Assembly (NCBI RefSeq): GCF_900573885.1
Contig: NZ_UPSE01000449.1
Span: 124,001-188,000, forward strand
From: Pseudomonas viridiflava
Lineage (GTDB): Bacteria > Pseudomonadota > Gammaproteobacteria > Pseudomonadales > Pseudomonadaceae
Reading direction: 5' to 3'
Length of the DNA: 64,000 bases
The notes beneath the pieces are model-generated. The model saw only the letters and a list, made by a program, of their open reading frames with translations. It was not told the DNA's origin and ran no database searches. The position numbers were made by a program, and so were the translations under genes. This document shows positions 49,764-60,333 of this stretch, piece by piece (the first letter of the stretch is position 1; each line of letters opens with the position of its first letter).

Positions 49764-51770
49764 ATGGCCGGGCTGATTCCCCAAAGCTTCATTGACGACT
49801 TGCTCAACCGCACCGACATCGTCGACGTGGTCAGCTCGCGCGTGCAATTGAAGAAAACCGGGAAAAACTTCAGCGCTTGCTGCCCGTTCCATAAAGAAAA
49901 AACGCCCTCGTTCAGCGTCAGCCCCGACAAGCAGTTTTACTACTGCTTCGGCTGCGGCGCCGGCGGCAACGCCCTCGGCTTCATCATGGACCACGACAAT
50001 CTGGACTTCGTCCAGGCCGTGGAAGACCTGGCCAAAAGCGCCGGCATGGAAGTGGTGCGTGAAGAAGGCGGGCGCGGCGGCAACCATAAACCGCGCCAGC
50101 CCACCGACTCGCCGCTCTACCCGCTGCTGACCTCCGCTGCCGAATACTACCGCCAGGCGCTAAAAAGCCATCCGACCCGCAAAGCGGCTGTCGATTACCT
50201 GAAAGGTCGCGGCCTTTCAGGCGAAATTGCCCGCGACTTCGGCCTCGGCTTCGCGCCGCCCGGCTGGGACAATCTGCTCAAACATCTGGCCACCGACACG
50301 CTGCAACAGAAAGCGATGATCGAAGCCGGCCTGCTGATCGAAAACGCCGACAGCGGCAAACGCTACGACCGCTTCCGGGATCGGGTGATATTCCCCATCC
50401 GCGACAGCCGCGGCCGCGTGATCGCCTTCGGCGGCCGCGTACTGGGCGACGACAAACCCAAGTATTTGAACTCGCCAGAAACGCCGGTTTTCCATAAAGG
50501 TCAGGAGCTGTACGGCCTGTTCGAAGCACGCAAGAGCAACCGCGACCTTGATGAAATCATGGTCGTGGAAGGCTATATGGACGTTATCGCCCTTGCCCAG
50601 CAAGGCCTGCGCAACGCCGTCGCCACGCTCGGCACCGCCACCAGCGAAGAACACCTCAAGCGCCTGTTCCGCATCGTGCCCAGCGTGCTGTTCTGCTTTG
50701 ACGGTGACCAGGCAGGCCGCAGCGCCGCGTGGCGCGCCCTGGAAGCGACGCTGCCCAGCCTGCAAGACGGTCGCCGCGCGCGCTTCCTGTTCCTGCCTGA
50801 AGGCGAAGACCCGGACACCCTGGTGCGAGCCGAAGGCACCGACGCTTTCCGCGCACGGATCAATCAACAGGCGCAGCCGCTGGCCGACTATTTTTTCCAG
50901 CAGCTGACGCAAGAAGCTGATCCGCGCTCACTGGAAGGCAAGGCGCACTTGGCGACGCTGGCCGCGCCGCTGATCGACAAAATTCCCGGCGCCAACCTGA
51001 AAACCTTGATGCGCCAGCGGCTGACCGAAATTACCGGCCTGACTATCCAGCAGTTGAATCCTGCGCCGCACAATCCAGTCAGCGCACCGCCAGCGCCCTC
51101 GAGCTCGCACCCGCATTACGAGATAGACGACGCGCCGCATTACGAGCCCAGCGCCTATTTCGATGCACCAGTCGATTACGGCCAGGAGCAATACGCGCCG
51201 CAGCCCGAGCAAACCTGGCAGCCCAAAACCGGATTCAAAGGGAAAGGCCAAGGCGGCAAGAAATGGGAGAAAAACTGGAGCAAAAAAGGTGATCGCGATC
51301 GCGACGATTTCCCCCGCGGGCCGCGCGTAGCGGCGCCAGTGGAATCGCCCACGCTCACCGCATTGCGCACGCTTCTGCACCATCCGCAACTGGCCGAAAA
51401 GGTCGAAGATGCCAGCCACTTCGCAGCAGAAAACGACACTTACGCCCAGCTGCTGGTGGCTTTGCTCGGGGCGATGCAGAAAAATCCGAAACTGCGTTCG
51501 CTGCAGCTAATTGCACGCTGGCACGGCACTGAACAGGGCCGCTTGTTGAAGGCCCTGGCGGAAAAGGAATGGCTGATTGACGCCGACAACCTTGAACAAC
51601 AGTTTTTCGACACTATAACTAGTCTGGCAGCACGCCAACGCGAGCGCAGCCTGGAACATTTACTGCGCAAAGCTCGTCAAAGTGAGCTGAGCGCAGAGGA
51701 AAAAGAGCAACTTCGCGACCTCCTCAGTCGCACCGCAACTCCCGTCACCCCGACCTCAACTGGCGCGTGA
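49764..51770 (+). CDS. dnaG: DNA primase DnaG
   Basis: A 668-aa primase making RNA primers for replication. The start MAGLIPQSFIDDLL is the usual one; upstream codons lack support. Domains are the CHC2 zinc-binding domain (CCPFHKEKTPSF...YYCFGCGAGG, about 39-64), the catalytic core, and TOPRIM with MVVEGYMDVIAL and FCFDGDQAGR (about 262-315). A long low-complexity linker rich in His, Tyr and Pro (about 435-520) is followed by the C-terminal DnaB-binding domain. It is the second gene of the rpsU operon. Confidence 0.97.
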   Translation: MAGLIPQSFIDDLLNRTDIVDVVSSRVQLKKTGKNFSACCPFHKEKTPSFSVSPDKQFYYCFGCGAGGNALGFIMDHDNLDFVQAVEDLAKSAGMEVVREEGGRGGNHKPRQPTDSPLYPLLTSAAEYYRQALKSHPTRKAAVDYLKGRGLSGEIARDFGLGFAPPGWDNLLKHLATDTLQQKAMIEAGLLIENADSGKRYDRFRDRVIFPIRDSRGRVIAFGGRVLGDDKPKYLNSPETPVFHKGQELYGLFEARKSNRDLDEIMVVEGYMDVIALAQQGLRNAVATLGTATSEEHLKRLFRIVPSVLFCFDGDQAGRSAAWRALEATLPSLQDGRRARFLFLPEGEDPDTLVRAEGTDAFRARINQQAQPLADYFFQQLTQEADPRSLEGKAHLATLAAPLIDKIPGANLKTLMRQRLTEITGLTIQQLNPAPHNPVSAPPAPSSSHPHYEIDDAPHYEPSAYFDAPVDYGQEQYAPQPEQTWQPKTGFKGKGQGGKKWEKNWSKKGDRDRDDFPRGPRVAAPVESPTLTALRTLLHHPQLAEKVEDASHFAAENDTYAQLLVALLGAMQKNPKLRSLQLIARWHGTEQGRLLKALAEKEWLIDADNLEQQFFDTITSLAARQRERSLEHLLRKARQSELSAEEKEQLRDLLSRTATPVTPTSTGA

Positions 51771-51781
51771 GGTCTCAGCTC

Positions 51782-51790
51782 TGGTATAAT
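51782..51790 (+). promoter_or_regulatory. Candidate extended -10 promoter upstream of rpoD
   Basis: TGGTATAAT is a perfect -10 hexamer with an extended TG, 47 bp before the rpoD ATG. No good -35 accompanies it. It may provide rpoD-only transcription, as an internal promoter does in E. coli. Confidence 0.5.
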
Positions 51791-51837
51791 CCTCGGCTTG
51801 TTTTTTGCCCGCCAAGACCTTCAGTGGATAGGGTGTT

Positions 51838-53685
<1,848 letters not shown>

Positions 53686-53723
53686 TTCGTTTCCAGCGAA
53701 CTGCTTGTTACTGAAGCGCAAAC

Positions 53724-53751
53724 AAAACCCCCGGCCTCGTCCGGGGGTTTT
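53724..53751 (+). terminator. Rho-independent terminator of rpoD
   Basis: AAAACCCCCGG and CCGGGGGTTTT flank a 6-nt loop, 38 bp after the rpoD stop. It is a strong, symmetrical terminator. Confidence 0.9.
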
Positions 53752-53826
53752 GCTTTCCAGATGCTGGCAACCCGCCATCCGGCTACACTCCGCAGACAAA
53801 TCAACACGCTGCTCTGAGGCCGCGTC

Positions 53827-56800
53827 ATGCCCCGACTGCTCGCCACTCTTCTGCTGTGTCTGGCCCTCTGGAGTAACGCTGCTCAGGCATTCACCCTGAC
53901 GCCAGACGAGCAAGCCTGGCTCGCAGCGCACCCAACGCTGCGCATGGGCGTAGACGCCACTTGGCCACCCTTCGAATACCGCGACGAACACGGGCGGTAC
54001 ATGGGCCTGGCCGCCGACTACATCGCCCTGATTGAAAAACGCCTGAACGTAAAAATGGACGTGTACGAACCCAGCACCTGGAGCGAAGTGCTCGACCAGG
54101 CCCGCGCCGGCACCATCAATCTGTTACCCGGCGCCATGTCCACACCCGAGCGCCAGGGTTACCTGAGCTTCACCCGCCCCTACCTGGATTTCCCCATCGT
54201 CATCCTCGCCCGCAACGGCGGAGCCCAGCCTCACGAACTGAAAGACCTGTACGGGCTGAAAGTCGCGGTGGTGGAAAACTACGCACCGCATGAAATTCTC
54301 CGCAGCCGCCACCCCGACCTCAACTTGCTACCGGTTGCGACCGTAGCCGCCGGGCTGCAGGCAGTGGGCACCGGGCAGGCCGACGCCTTAGTGGGCGACC
54401 TCGCTTCCAGCGTTTGGGGCCTGCGCCAGCTCAAGCTCGAAGGCATCGCCATTACCGGCGAAACGCCCTACCGCTACCAACTGTCGATGGCCGCGCCGAA
54501 AGACCAGGCCATTCTGGTCAACATCCTCGACAAACTGTTCGCCGACATGAGCAGCAGCGAGGTCGAAGCGATGCAAGAGCAGTGGCTCGGTGGCGTGCTC
54601 GACCAGCGCAGCGTGTGGCGAAAAACCTTGATGGTTGCCGTACCCAGCCTACTGGCGCTGCTGCTGGTTCTATTTGTTGTGGTCGCGGTAAACCGCCGCC
54701 TGAGCAGCGAAATCAACCGCCGTGGCGCACTTGAACTGGCGCTGCGTAACAGCGAACAACACTATCGCAGCCTGGTGGAATGCTTGTCGGCGGTCACGTG
54801 GGAAGCCAGCCGCGCAGACTTCAGCTATTCCTACGTCTCGCCCCATGCCGAAATACTCTTCGGCTATCCATTAAGCGACTGGCAAAACCCCAACTTCTGG
54901 GCCAACGCGCTGCACCCGCAAGATCGAGACCGCATCCTCGCCTACCGCCGCCAGGAGACCGACGCCGGCCGCGACCACACCGTCGACTACCGCATGTACG
55001 CCGCCGACGGCCATCTGGTCTGGGTGCACGACATCGTCACCCTGATCGAACACCGCGGCGCCACCGTGCTGCGCGGCGTGATGGTTGATGTCACCGAAAC
55101 CAAGCACATCGAACAGGCGCTGCGCCTGTCCGAACAGAAATTCGCCTCTGTGTTTCAACAATGCCCAGACGTACTGATCATCGCGCGCCGCGACGACGGC
55201 CGCCTGCTGGAAGTGAACCCGTCCTTTGAATTGCACACCGGCATTCACGCCGTCGAGGCCGTCGGAAAAAGTGGTACCGAACTTAACCTCTGGGGCTCCG
55301 CCGACGCTGGCCCGACCGTTCTGCAACGGCTGCAACACGACAGCCTGCGCAACCTCGAAATGCAATTCCGCCGTCGGAACGGCGAGCTCTTTACCGGCCT
55401 TATTTCCGCGCAACATTTCCAGCTCGCCGACACGCCGGCGCTGGTCATCGTTGTGCGCGACATCAGCCAAGTGAAGAAAACCCAGGAAGAGCTGCAGTCC
55501 TCCGAAGAGAAATTCGCCAAGGCCTTTCACGCCTCACCCGACGGCCTGTTACTCACGCGCATGCGCGACGGGCTGATCCTGGAAGTGAACGAAGGTTTTA
55601 CCGGCCTGACTGGCTATACCAGCAGCGACGCCACCAACCAGTCCACGCTCGGCCTCGGCTTGTGGCACAACCCACTGGACCGCAGCACCGTGATGCGTCA
55701 GCTGCAAGAAATCGGCACCGTGCGCGACTACACCGCCGCCATTCGAGGCAAGAACGACGAGCTTCGCCTGTGCGAAATTTCCATGCAGAGCATGCAAATC
55801 AAAGGCGAGCACTGCGTATTGACCATCGCCCGCGACGTCACCGAACGCACCCGCACCCAGGAAAAACTCCAGCTCGCCGCCACCGTATTCGAGAGCACAG
55901 CCGAAGGCGTACTCATCACCGATACCCAGCAGCGCATCACCGCCGTCAACCGCGCCTTCACCGAAATCACCGGCTACAGCGAAACCGAAGCCCTCGGCCG
56001 CTCACCGCAACTGCTCGCCTCCGGCCAACACGACAGCGCCTTCTACGCCGCCATGTGGCATCAGCTCGATGCCGCCGGTCACTGGCAAGGCGAGATCTGC
56101 AACAAACGCAAAAACGGCGAACTGTACCCCCAGTGGCTGACCATTAGCGCCGTGCGCAACGACGACGGACTGATCACCCACTTCGTCGCCGTATTCGCCG
56201 ACATCACCTCGCTCAAACATGCACAGGACAAACTCGACCACCAAGCCCACCACGACTCCCTGACCGGCCTGCCTAACCGCCTGCTGTTCGAAAATCGCCT
56301 GCACGCCATGCTCGCCGACGCCCAAACCACACCGTGCCTGGGCGCCGTGCTGTTCCTCGACCTGGACCGCTTCAAACACATCAACGACAGCCTCGGCCAC
56401 CCCGTCGGCGACCTCCTGCTGCAAGCCACCGCCCAGCGCCTGCGCAGCCAACTGCGCGACATCGACACCGTGGCGCGCCTCGGCGGCGACGAATTCATCA
56501 TCCTGCTGCCTGGCCTGCATGAAGCGGCCGACGCCGAGCGTGTAGCGGCGAAATTACTCACCTGCCTGAGCGCACCGTTCCAGGCTGACGGTCACGAATT
56601 CTTTATCACCGCCAGCATCGGCGCGAGCCTGTTTCCGCAAGACGGCAGCGACGTCGCCACCCTGATCAAAAACGCCGACGCCGCCATGTACCGCTCCAAA
56701 GCCAAAGGCCGCAACCGCGCCGAGCTGTACACCAGCGACCTGACCCAGCAAGCCACCGCGCGCATCGCCCTGGAAAATGAACTGCGTCGCGCTATCGAAC

Positions 56801-57561
56801 GCAACGAATTGAGCCTGCACTACCAACCCAAGCAATCCCTCGCCGACCGCAAAATAGTCGGCGCCGAAGCGCTGTTGCGCTGGCACAGTCCCGTATTCGG
56901 CAACGTGTCGCCGGAACGCTTTATCTCGCTCGCCGAAGACAACGGCCTGATTCTGCCCATCGGCGACTGGGTGCTGGCCCAGGCCTGCCAGCAAATGGGC
57001 GAATGGCAGCGCCACCACCTGCCGTTCGGGCCGATGTCCGTCAACCTCGCCGGCGCCCAACTGCGCCAACCGCGCCTGGTACAGCGCATCGCCGAGCTGC
57101 TCGCCGAACACCACTTGCAACCCCACATGCTGCAACTGGAAATCACCGAAAACTTCATCATGAACCAGACCGACGAAGCCCTGGTCATCCTCCACGACCT
57201 CAAACGGCTGGGTGTACTGATCGCAATCGACGACTTCGGAACCGGCTACTCCTCCCTCAGCTACCTGAAACGCCTGCCGCTGGACACATTGAAAATCGAC
57301 CAATCCTTCGTCCGCGGCCTGCCCGACGACCCCCACGACGCCGCTATCACACGCGCCATCATCGCCTTGGGCCGCAGCATGCAACTCACGCTCGTGGCCG
57401 AAGGCGTGGAAACGCCTGCGCAGGAGCGTTTCCTCATAGAAGAAGGCTGCGAACAGATCCAAGGCTTCCTCCTCAGCCGCCCCGTAACCCCTGACAAATT
57501 CGCAGGCACATTCCTAAGCCCACTTCCCGCAATTGGCACACAGCAAACCGCACCGGTATAA
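53827..57561 (+). CDS. rmcA: Multi-PAS GGDEF-EAL c-di-GMP regulator, RmcA orthologue
   Basis: A 1244-aa inner-membrane c-di-GMP protein. It has a signal peptide (1 to about 22) and a periplasmic SBP family 3 (Venus flytrap) domain (about 28-255). A transmembrane helix follows (about 260-285), then four PAS domains (about 300-790). The GGDEF domain carries an intact RLGGDEF at about 883-889, and the EAL domain has intact EALLRW near 1014 and DDFGTGYSS. Length, layout and position directly after rpoD match RmcA (PA0575) of P. aeruginosa. There it is mainly a phosphodiesterase that tunes matrix production in response to redox. Both catalytic signatures look active here. The ligand is unknown. 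Confidence 0.93.
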   Translation: MPRLLATLLLCLALWSNAAQAFTLTPDEQAWLAAHPTLRMGVDATWPPFEYRDEHGRYMGLAADYIALIEKRLNVKMDVYEPSTWSEVLDQARAGTINLLPGAMSTPERQGYLSFTRPYLDFPIVILARNGGAQPHELKDLYGLKVAVVENYAPHEILRSRHPDLNLLPVATVAAGLQAVGTGQADALVGDLASSVWGLRQLKLEGIAITGETPYRYQLSMAAPKDQAILVNILDKLFADMSSSEVEAMQEQWLGGVLDQRSVWRKTLMVAVPSLLALLLVLFVVVAVNRRLSSEINRRGALELALRNSEQHYRSLVECLSAVTWEASRADFSYSYVSPHAEILFGYPLSDWQNPNFWANALHPQDRDRILAYRRQETDAGRDHTVDYRMYAADGHLVWVHDIVTLIEHRGATVLRGVMVDVTETKHIEQALRLSEQKFASVFQQCPDVLIIARRDDGRLLEVNPSFELHTGIHAVEAVGKSGTELNLWGSADAGPTVLQRLQHDSLRNLEMQFRRRNGELFTGLISAQHFQLADTPALVIVVRDISQVKKTQEELQSSEEKFAKAFHASPDGLLLTRMRDGLILEVNEGFTGLTGYTSSDATNQSTLGLGLWHNPLDRSTVMRQLQEIGTVRDYTAAIRGKNDELRLCEISMQSMQIKGEHCVLTIARDVTERTRTQEKLQLAATVFESTAEGVLITDTQQRITAVNRAFTEITGYSETEALGRSPQLLASGQHDSAFYAAMWHQLDAAGHWQGEICNKRKNGELYPQWLTISAVRNDDGLITHFVAVFADITSLKHAQDKLDHQAHHDSLTGLPNRLLFENRLHAMLADAQTTPCLGAVLFLDLDRFKHINDSLGHPVGDLLLQATAQRLRSQLRDIDTVARLGGDEFIILLPGLHEAADAERVAAKLLTCLSAPFQADGHEFFITASIGASLFPQDGSDVATLIKNADAAMYRSKAKGRNRAELYTSDLTQQATARIALENELRRAIERNELSLHYQPKQSLADRKIVGAEALLRWHSPVFGNVSPERFISLAEDNGLILPIGDWVLAQACQQMGEWQRHHLPFGPMSVNLAGAQLRQPRLVQRIAELLAEHHLQPHMLQLEITENFIMNQTDEALVILHDLKRLGVLIAIDDFGTGYSSLSYLKRLPLDTLKIDQSFVRGLPDDPHDAAITRAIIALGRSMQLTLVAEGVETPAQERFLIEEGCEQIQGFLLSRPVTPDKFAGTFLSPLPAIGTQQTAPV

Positions 57562-57562
57562 T
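57533..57562 (+). promoter_or_regulatory. Promoter of tRNA-Ile2 inside the 3' end of rmcA
   Basis: TTGGCA (57533-57538) and TATAAT (57557-57562) are 18 bp apart, and the tRNA begins 16 bp downstream. The -10 overlaps the TAA stop of rmcA. A short GC-rich discriminator follows, as usual for stable RNA genes. Confidence 0.7.
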
Positions 57563-57577
57563 CCGCCGCACTTCTGA

Positions 57578-57654
57578 GGGCCTATAGCTCAGTTGGTTAG
57601 AGCAGAGGACTCATAATCCTTTGGTCCACGGTTCAAGTCCGTGTGGGCCCACCA
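57578..57654 (+). tRNA. tRNA-Ile2 (anticodon CAT, lysidine-modified)
   Basis: A 77-nt cloverleaf with encoded CCA. The acceptor is GGGCCTA paired with TGGGCCC (one G-T pair), the D-arm GCTC...GAGC, the anticodon stem GAGGA/TCCTT with CAT at 57612-57614, and the T-arm CACGG/CCGTG with GTTCAAG. The variable loop and anticodon arm resemble E. coli ileX rather than elongator or initiator tRNA-Met, so this is assigned to the AUA-reading Ile2 whose C34 is modified by TilS. Its 3' half is the attachment site of the adjacent island. Confidence 0.9.
57610..57654 (+). repeat. attL: tRNA 3' half
   Basis: The left copy of the attachment repeat, CTCATAATCC...GTGTGG plus GCCCACCA, is part of the intact tRNA gene. 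It matches 62301-62344 over 37 consecutive bases. Confidence 0.88.
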
Positions 57655-57658
57655 CCTT

Positions 57659-57683
57659 AAAAGCCCCGCAGTGCGGGGCTTTT
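57659..57683 (+). terminator. Terminator after tRNA-Ile2
   Basis: AAAAGCCCCGC-AGT-GCGGGGCTTTT lies 4 bp after the tRNA. Because it is inside the island, it was probably brought by the element and replaces the displaced terminator now at 62349. It may also serve the convergent island operon. Confidence 0.85.
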
Positions 57684-57713
57684 ACTTATCTGTAGTTTGT
57701 AGCGCGGCGCATT

Positions 57714-57745
57714 CGTGGACTTTCAATGTCCACAAAAAGTCCACG
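57714..57745. other. Putative integrase arm-type sites, left end
   Basis: CGTGGACTTT (57714-57723) and AAAGTCCACG (57736-57745) form a perfect 10-bp inverted repeat around TGTCCACA (57727-57734). The same TGTCCACA/CGTCCACA words recur near the right end. Repeats of this kind close to an att core fit integrase arm-binding sites, an inference from sequence alone. Confidence 0.45.
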
Positions 57746-57746
57746 A

Positions 57747-58769
57747 TCATCGTGGGGGAGTGATTGCCACAGTATAATTTCGGTAAACCCAGCCCTCTCG
57801 CTCCTCGCCCAATATCACTACTGAAACCTTAATCCAGTCACCGTCCTGCTCAAGCACCTCCAAAGTCGCCCCCAGTTGAATTCGTCCTAGGTCGGTTCCA
57901 TTTTTTGGGGAGTGCCGCAGAATCAACCTGTCTCGAGTTACCACTCGATAGCCGGAAAGAAGCTCCCGTTTGTCATGGGGAAGCTCCTGAACAATCGCAC
58001 GTACTTCATTCGCATCCTTTGCTGCATTCAGTTTTCCCTCTAACCACTCGTTCGCTTGCAGAACGCCTATTACTGTCACGTACAGCTCGGCAACCCATAG
58101 CAAGTAGCGCAGATACTGGAAGAGATACAGGTGCGCGGGCTTGGATAATTGGAGACCGCCTTCGCTCTGCAGGAATTCGACGATCTCAGTCTCAAGCTCA
58201 GGCTCAGCTTGGAGCACCTGATGGTTACCAAACTCAGAAGTGTCCCCAAGCGTTACATCACGGATGAACTGTGTCTTAGCCCTGCCCTCTTCGGTCGTCA
58301 GGTACGCGAAAAGAGGGGTACGACGCATTTGCTGGATCGACTCATTCACCGCTCTAAGCGGTGCGAACACCTGCGCCGTGATTTGAGCAGTATCAAGAGC
58401 CTTCAAAGCATTTCCAACTGCCCCGATGTCACTCATCTGGCGGGAAAAATCTTCCCCAACCCGAAATGTGGAAGCGGCGATGCCTAGCGCTTTAATCGAC
58501 TTAAACGCCTCCAGCAAAGCTGGCTGCTCAACTACAGGGACAACCGGAATCTGCACAACCGGCACGCGAAGAGCGTGAAGCTTCTGCATGGTTCGGAGCT
58601 GTTCAAAAATTCCGTGTTTCGTCATTTTCTCCAGGTACCCTATTTCCTTTTTTAGCTGTGTGACTGCATTCCACGGGTACTTATGCTTTTCGTCTTCCAT
58701 GACCGTCTCCGGATGGCCAAGCGCCGCACTAAGCGCTGGGCATTGTTCGAGATAAGGGGTTAACCGCAT
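57747..58769 (-). CDS. Hypothetical protein with C-terminal bacterial SH3-like domain
   Basis: A 340-aa protein from the ATG at 58769 (MRLTPYLEQCPAL). The frame also extends to a GTG at 58808 and a TTG at 58814, which would overlap the upstream gene. Residues 30-130 are helical and partly coiled-coil-like. A moderately hydrophobic stretch (LYLFQYLRYLLWVAELYVTVIGVL, about 215-240) could be a membrane or buried helix. The last 60 residues (DRLILRHSPKNGTDLGRI...GDWIKVSV...EGWVYRNY) form a typical SH3b fold. The function is unknown. It lies in an operon with the DUF2971 gene on the island, so a joint role is likely. Confidence 0.75.
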   Translation of the reverse strand: MRLTPYLEQCPALSAALGHPETVMEDEKHKYPWNAVTQLKKEIGYLEKMTKHGIFEQLRTMQKLHALRVPVVQIPVVPVVEQPALLEAFKSIKALGIAASTFRVGEDFSRQMSDIGAVGNALKALDTAQITAQVFAPLRAVNESIQQMRRTPLFAYLTTEEGRAKTQFIRDVTLGDTSEFGNHQVLQAEPELETEIVEFLQSEGGLQLSKPAHLYLFQYLRYLLWVAELYVTVIGVLQANEWLEGKLNAAKDANEVRAIVQELPHDKRELLSGYRVVTRDRLILRHSPKNGTDLGRIQLGATLEVLEQDGDWIKVSVVILGEEREGWVYRNYTVAITPPR

Positions 58770-58797
58770 GACTGAACCGTAGCGACTACCACTAGCC

Positions 58798-60201
58798 TCA
58801 ATCGGCACATTCAAGAGGATTCAAAGGCAACAGATCAATAGCAATTGATTTGGCCACCGTGTCATATCTCGCCTGATAGAAATTGAATTCTTTCCGATTA
58901 TCTCTTAGACAAAGATCGCGAACGGCCTTTATTAATTCCAATTTGTGAAGCGGGGGTGTGTTAATCCCGAAAATTAGCCCATCCAAATCATTGAATTCAT
59001 ATTCCAGCTTTCGGTTCGCAGGATCGCTCAATGATTCTGAGCTACTTACTACACGAAATTCGTTCTCTCGATCCCAATCAGAAAGCTTGACAGTAGTGCT
59101 TTTAATCCAACGCTCCCAGTAGTCTCTGCGAAACTCATCTTCATTTTTCAGTGCATCAGCACATACACTACGACGTCCCTGTTCATCGGTGTACCAATCA
59201 GCAAACAACGTGGGGGGTGGTAGCATTCCAAGCATCCGAAAAAAGTCGATGCTCTCGAAAGAATCCCCATACGTTATCTTTCTAAAGTTCATATCCCCCA
59301 TGGACCAACTTACATCTCCGTCACTGTCAATACCGGAAGGGTAACGAAGACGAATGCTTCGCTCTCCCGGTTGCCCGCGAGTCCTAAATTTTAGGCAGAC
59401 GGCCCGATGGTTATCCCCGTACGTGCCCCAAATAGACGAGTCCGTGCATTCGCTCATGAAGCATGCAACATACCAATCCGGAAAGTTGAGCTTCTCTAGA
59501 TTTCGCACAAAGTCGGAAGGAAAAAAAGAAATTATATTTAACTTTTCGTTAAACGTTCCTTTTCTCCACTGAGCATACACAAAGCGCAAGCTAACTCCGG
59601 TAGAGATAGTCACGAGAATTTTTCTAATCCCTTCCTCAAGAGTGTCACCTTCCGAACTTAGACCTTCCAACTCATTCTCCAGCGCTTCCGTAAACATCTT
59701 TGGAATAGTTAGAGTCAATTCTTCTTTTAGAGGCGAGTCAGGATGAGAAGCTTTTTGCACGCAAGCCATTGCAAAACCATGCAAAACATTAAAATGACAT
59801 AAAAGCTCTTCACGAGAAACCTTCCGCGCTTGAAATGCCAGCAACTCAATATGCTTGGATACACAAGGACTATCTGTAAATATTTTAAGAGCTTTATTCA
59901 CAAGCTCTTTTAGCGATGGCGGCTGATCATGAAATGAAGCGCCAATCGGGAAGTTATCTTCAGATAACGTACCAGTACTTAACTGTATCTGCCGAACAGT
60001 TAGTATAAATAAATAATGGCGAAACAGATTTCGCCATACGATTAAGTCGCCGGACCAAAATACATCTCTATAGCCTTCCAAGGGGTCATTCAAATCTTTT
60101 TGTGGCGCAAAGTATACATAGGTTCCCTCCAGTTCCCCGCCATCTCGATTTTTACCCAGCAACCGGTCAACCGGTCTAAATCTATATAGAAACTCTGGCA
60201 T
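58798..60201 (-). CDS. DUF2971 domain-containing protein
   Basis: A 467-aa protein starting at the ATG at 60201 (MPEFLYRFRPVDRLLG), with GGAGGT 7 nt upstream. DUF2971 features are LYRFRPVD at the start, TYVYFAPQKDLNDPLEGY, and the central CFMSECTDSSIWGTYGDNHRAVCLKF. WDRENEFRVV and the C-terminal DGLIFGIN also fit the family. The family is widespread, often on mobile or defence-type islands, and has no established activity. Composition is clearly AT-richer than the chromosome. The gene is coupled to the SH3 protein downstream. It is somewhat longer than many family members because of a helical insert at about 95-215. Confidence 0.85.
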   Translation of the reverse strand: MPEFLYRFRPVDRLLGKNRDGGELEGTYVYFAPQKDLNDPLEGYRDVFWSGDLIVWRNLFRHYLFILTVRQIQLSTGTLSEDNFPIGASFHDQPPSLKELVNKALKIFTDSPCVSKHIELLAFQARKVSREELLCHFNVLHGFAMACVQKASHPDSPLKEELTLTIPKMFTEALENELEGLSSEGDTLEEGIRKILVTISTGVSLRFVYAQWRKGTFNEKLNIISFFPSDFVRNLEKLNFPDWYVACFMSECTDSSIWGTYGDNHRAVCLKFRTRGQPGERSIRLRYPSGIDSDGDVSWSMGDMNFRKITYGDSFESIDFFRMLGMLPPPTLFADWYTDEQGRRSVCADALKNEDEFRRDYWERWIKSTTVKLSDWDRENEFRVVSSSESLSDPANRKLEYEFNDLDGLIFGINTPPLHKLELIKAVRDLCLRDNRKEFNFYQARYDTVAKSIAIDLLPLNPLECAD

Positions 60202-60303
60202 TCCCTTCACCTCCACTCTGTCCGTTTTTCATCTGGAGCAAGATCTTATAACGCTCTTGGCGGCAAGCTAAACCCTATTACTTCGTGATAGGGACAGCGC
60301 AAC

Positions 60304-60330
60304 AAAAAGCCCCGTATATGCGGGGCTTTT
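60304..60330 (-). terminator. Terminator after the 243-aa membrane protein gene
   Basis: AAAAAGCCCCG-TATATG-CGGGGCTTTT lies just downstream of the stop at 60334. The symmetrical A/T flanks make it an intrinsic terminator. It separates this gene from the DUF2971 operon. Confidence 0.85.
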
Positions 60331-60333
60331 ACT

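Noticed and set aside
57578..57654. Assignment of the CAT tRNA as elongator or initiator Met
   Set aside because: The anticodon arm and variable loop (ACTCATAATC...TTGGTC) resemble ileX-type tRNA-Ile2; initiator features (three G-C pairs in the anticodon stem, unpaired position 1) are absent.
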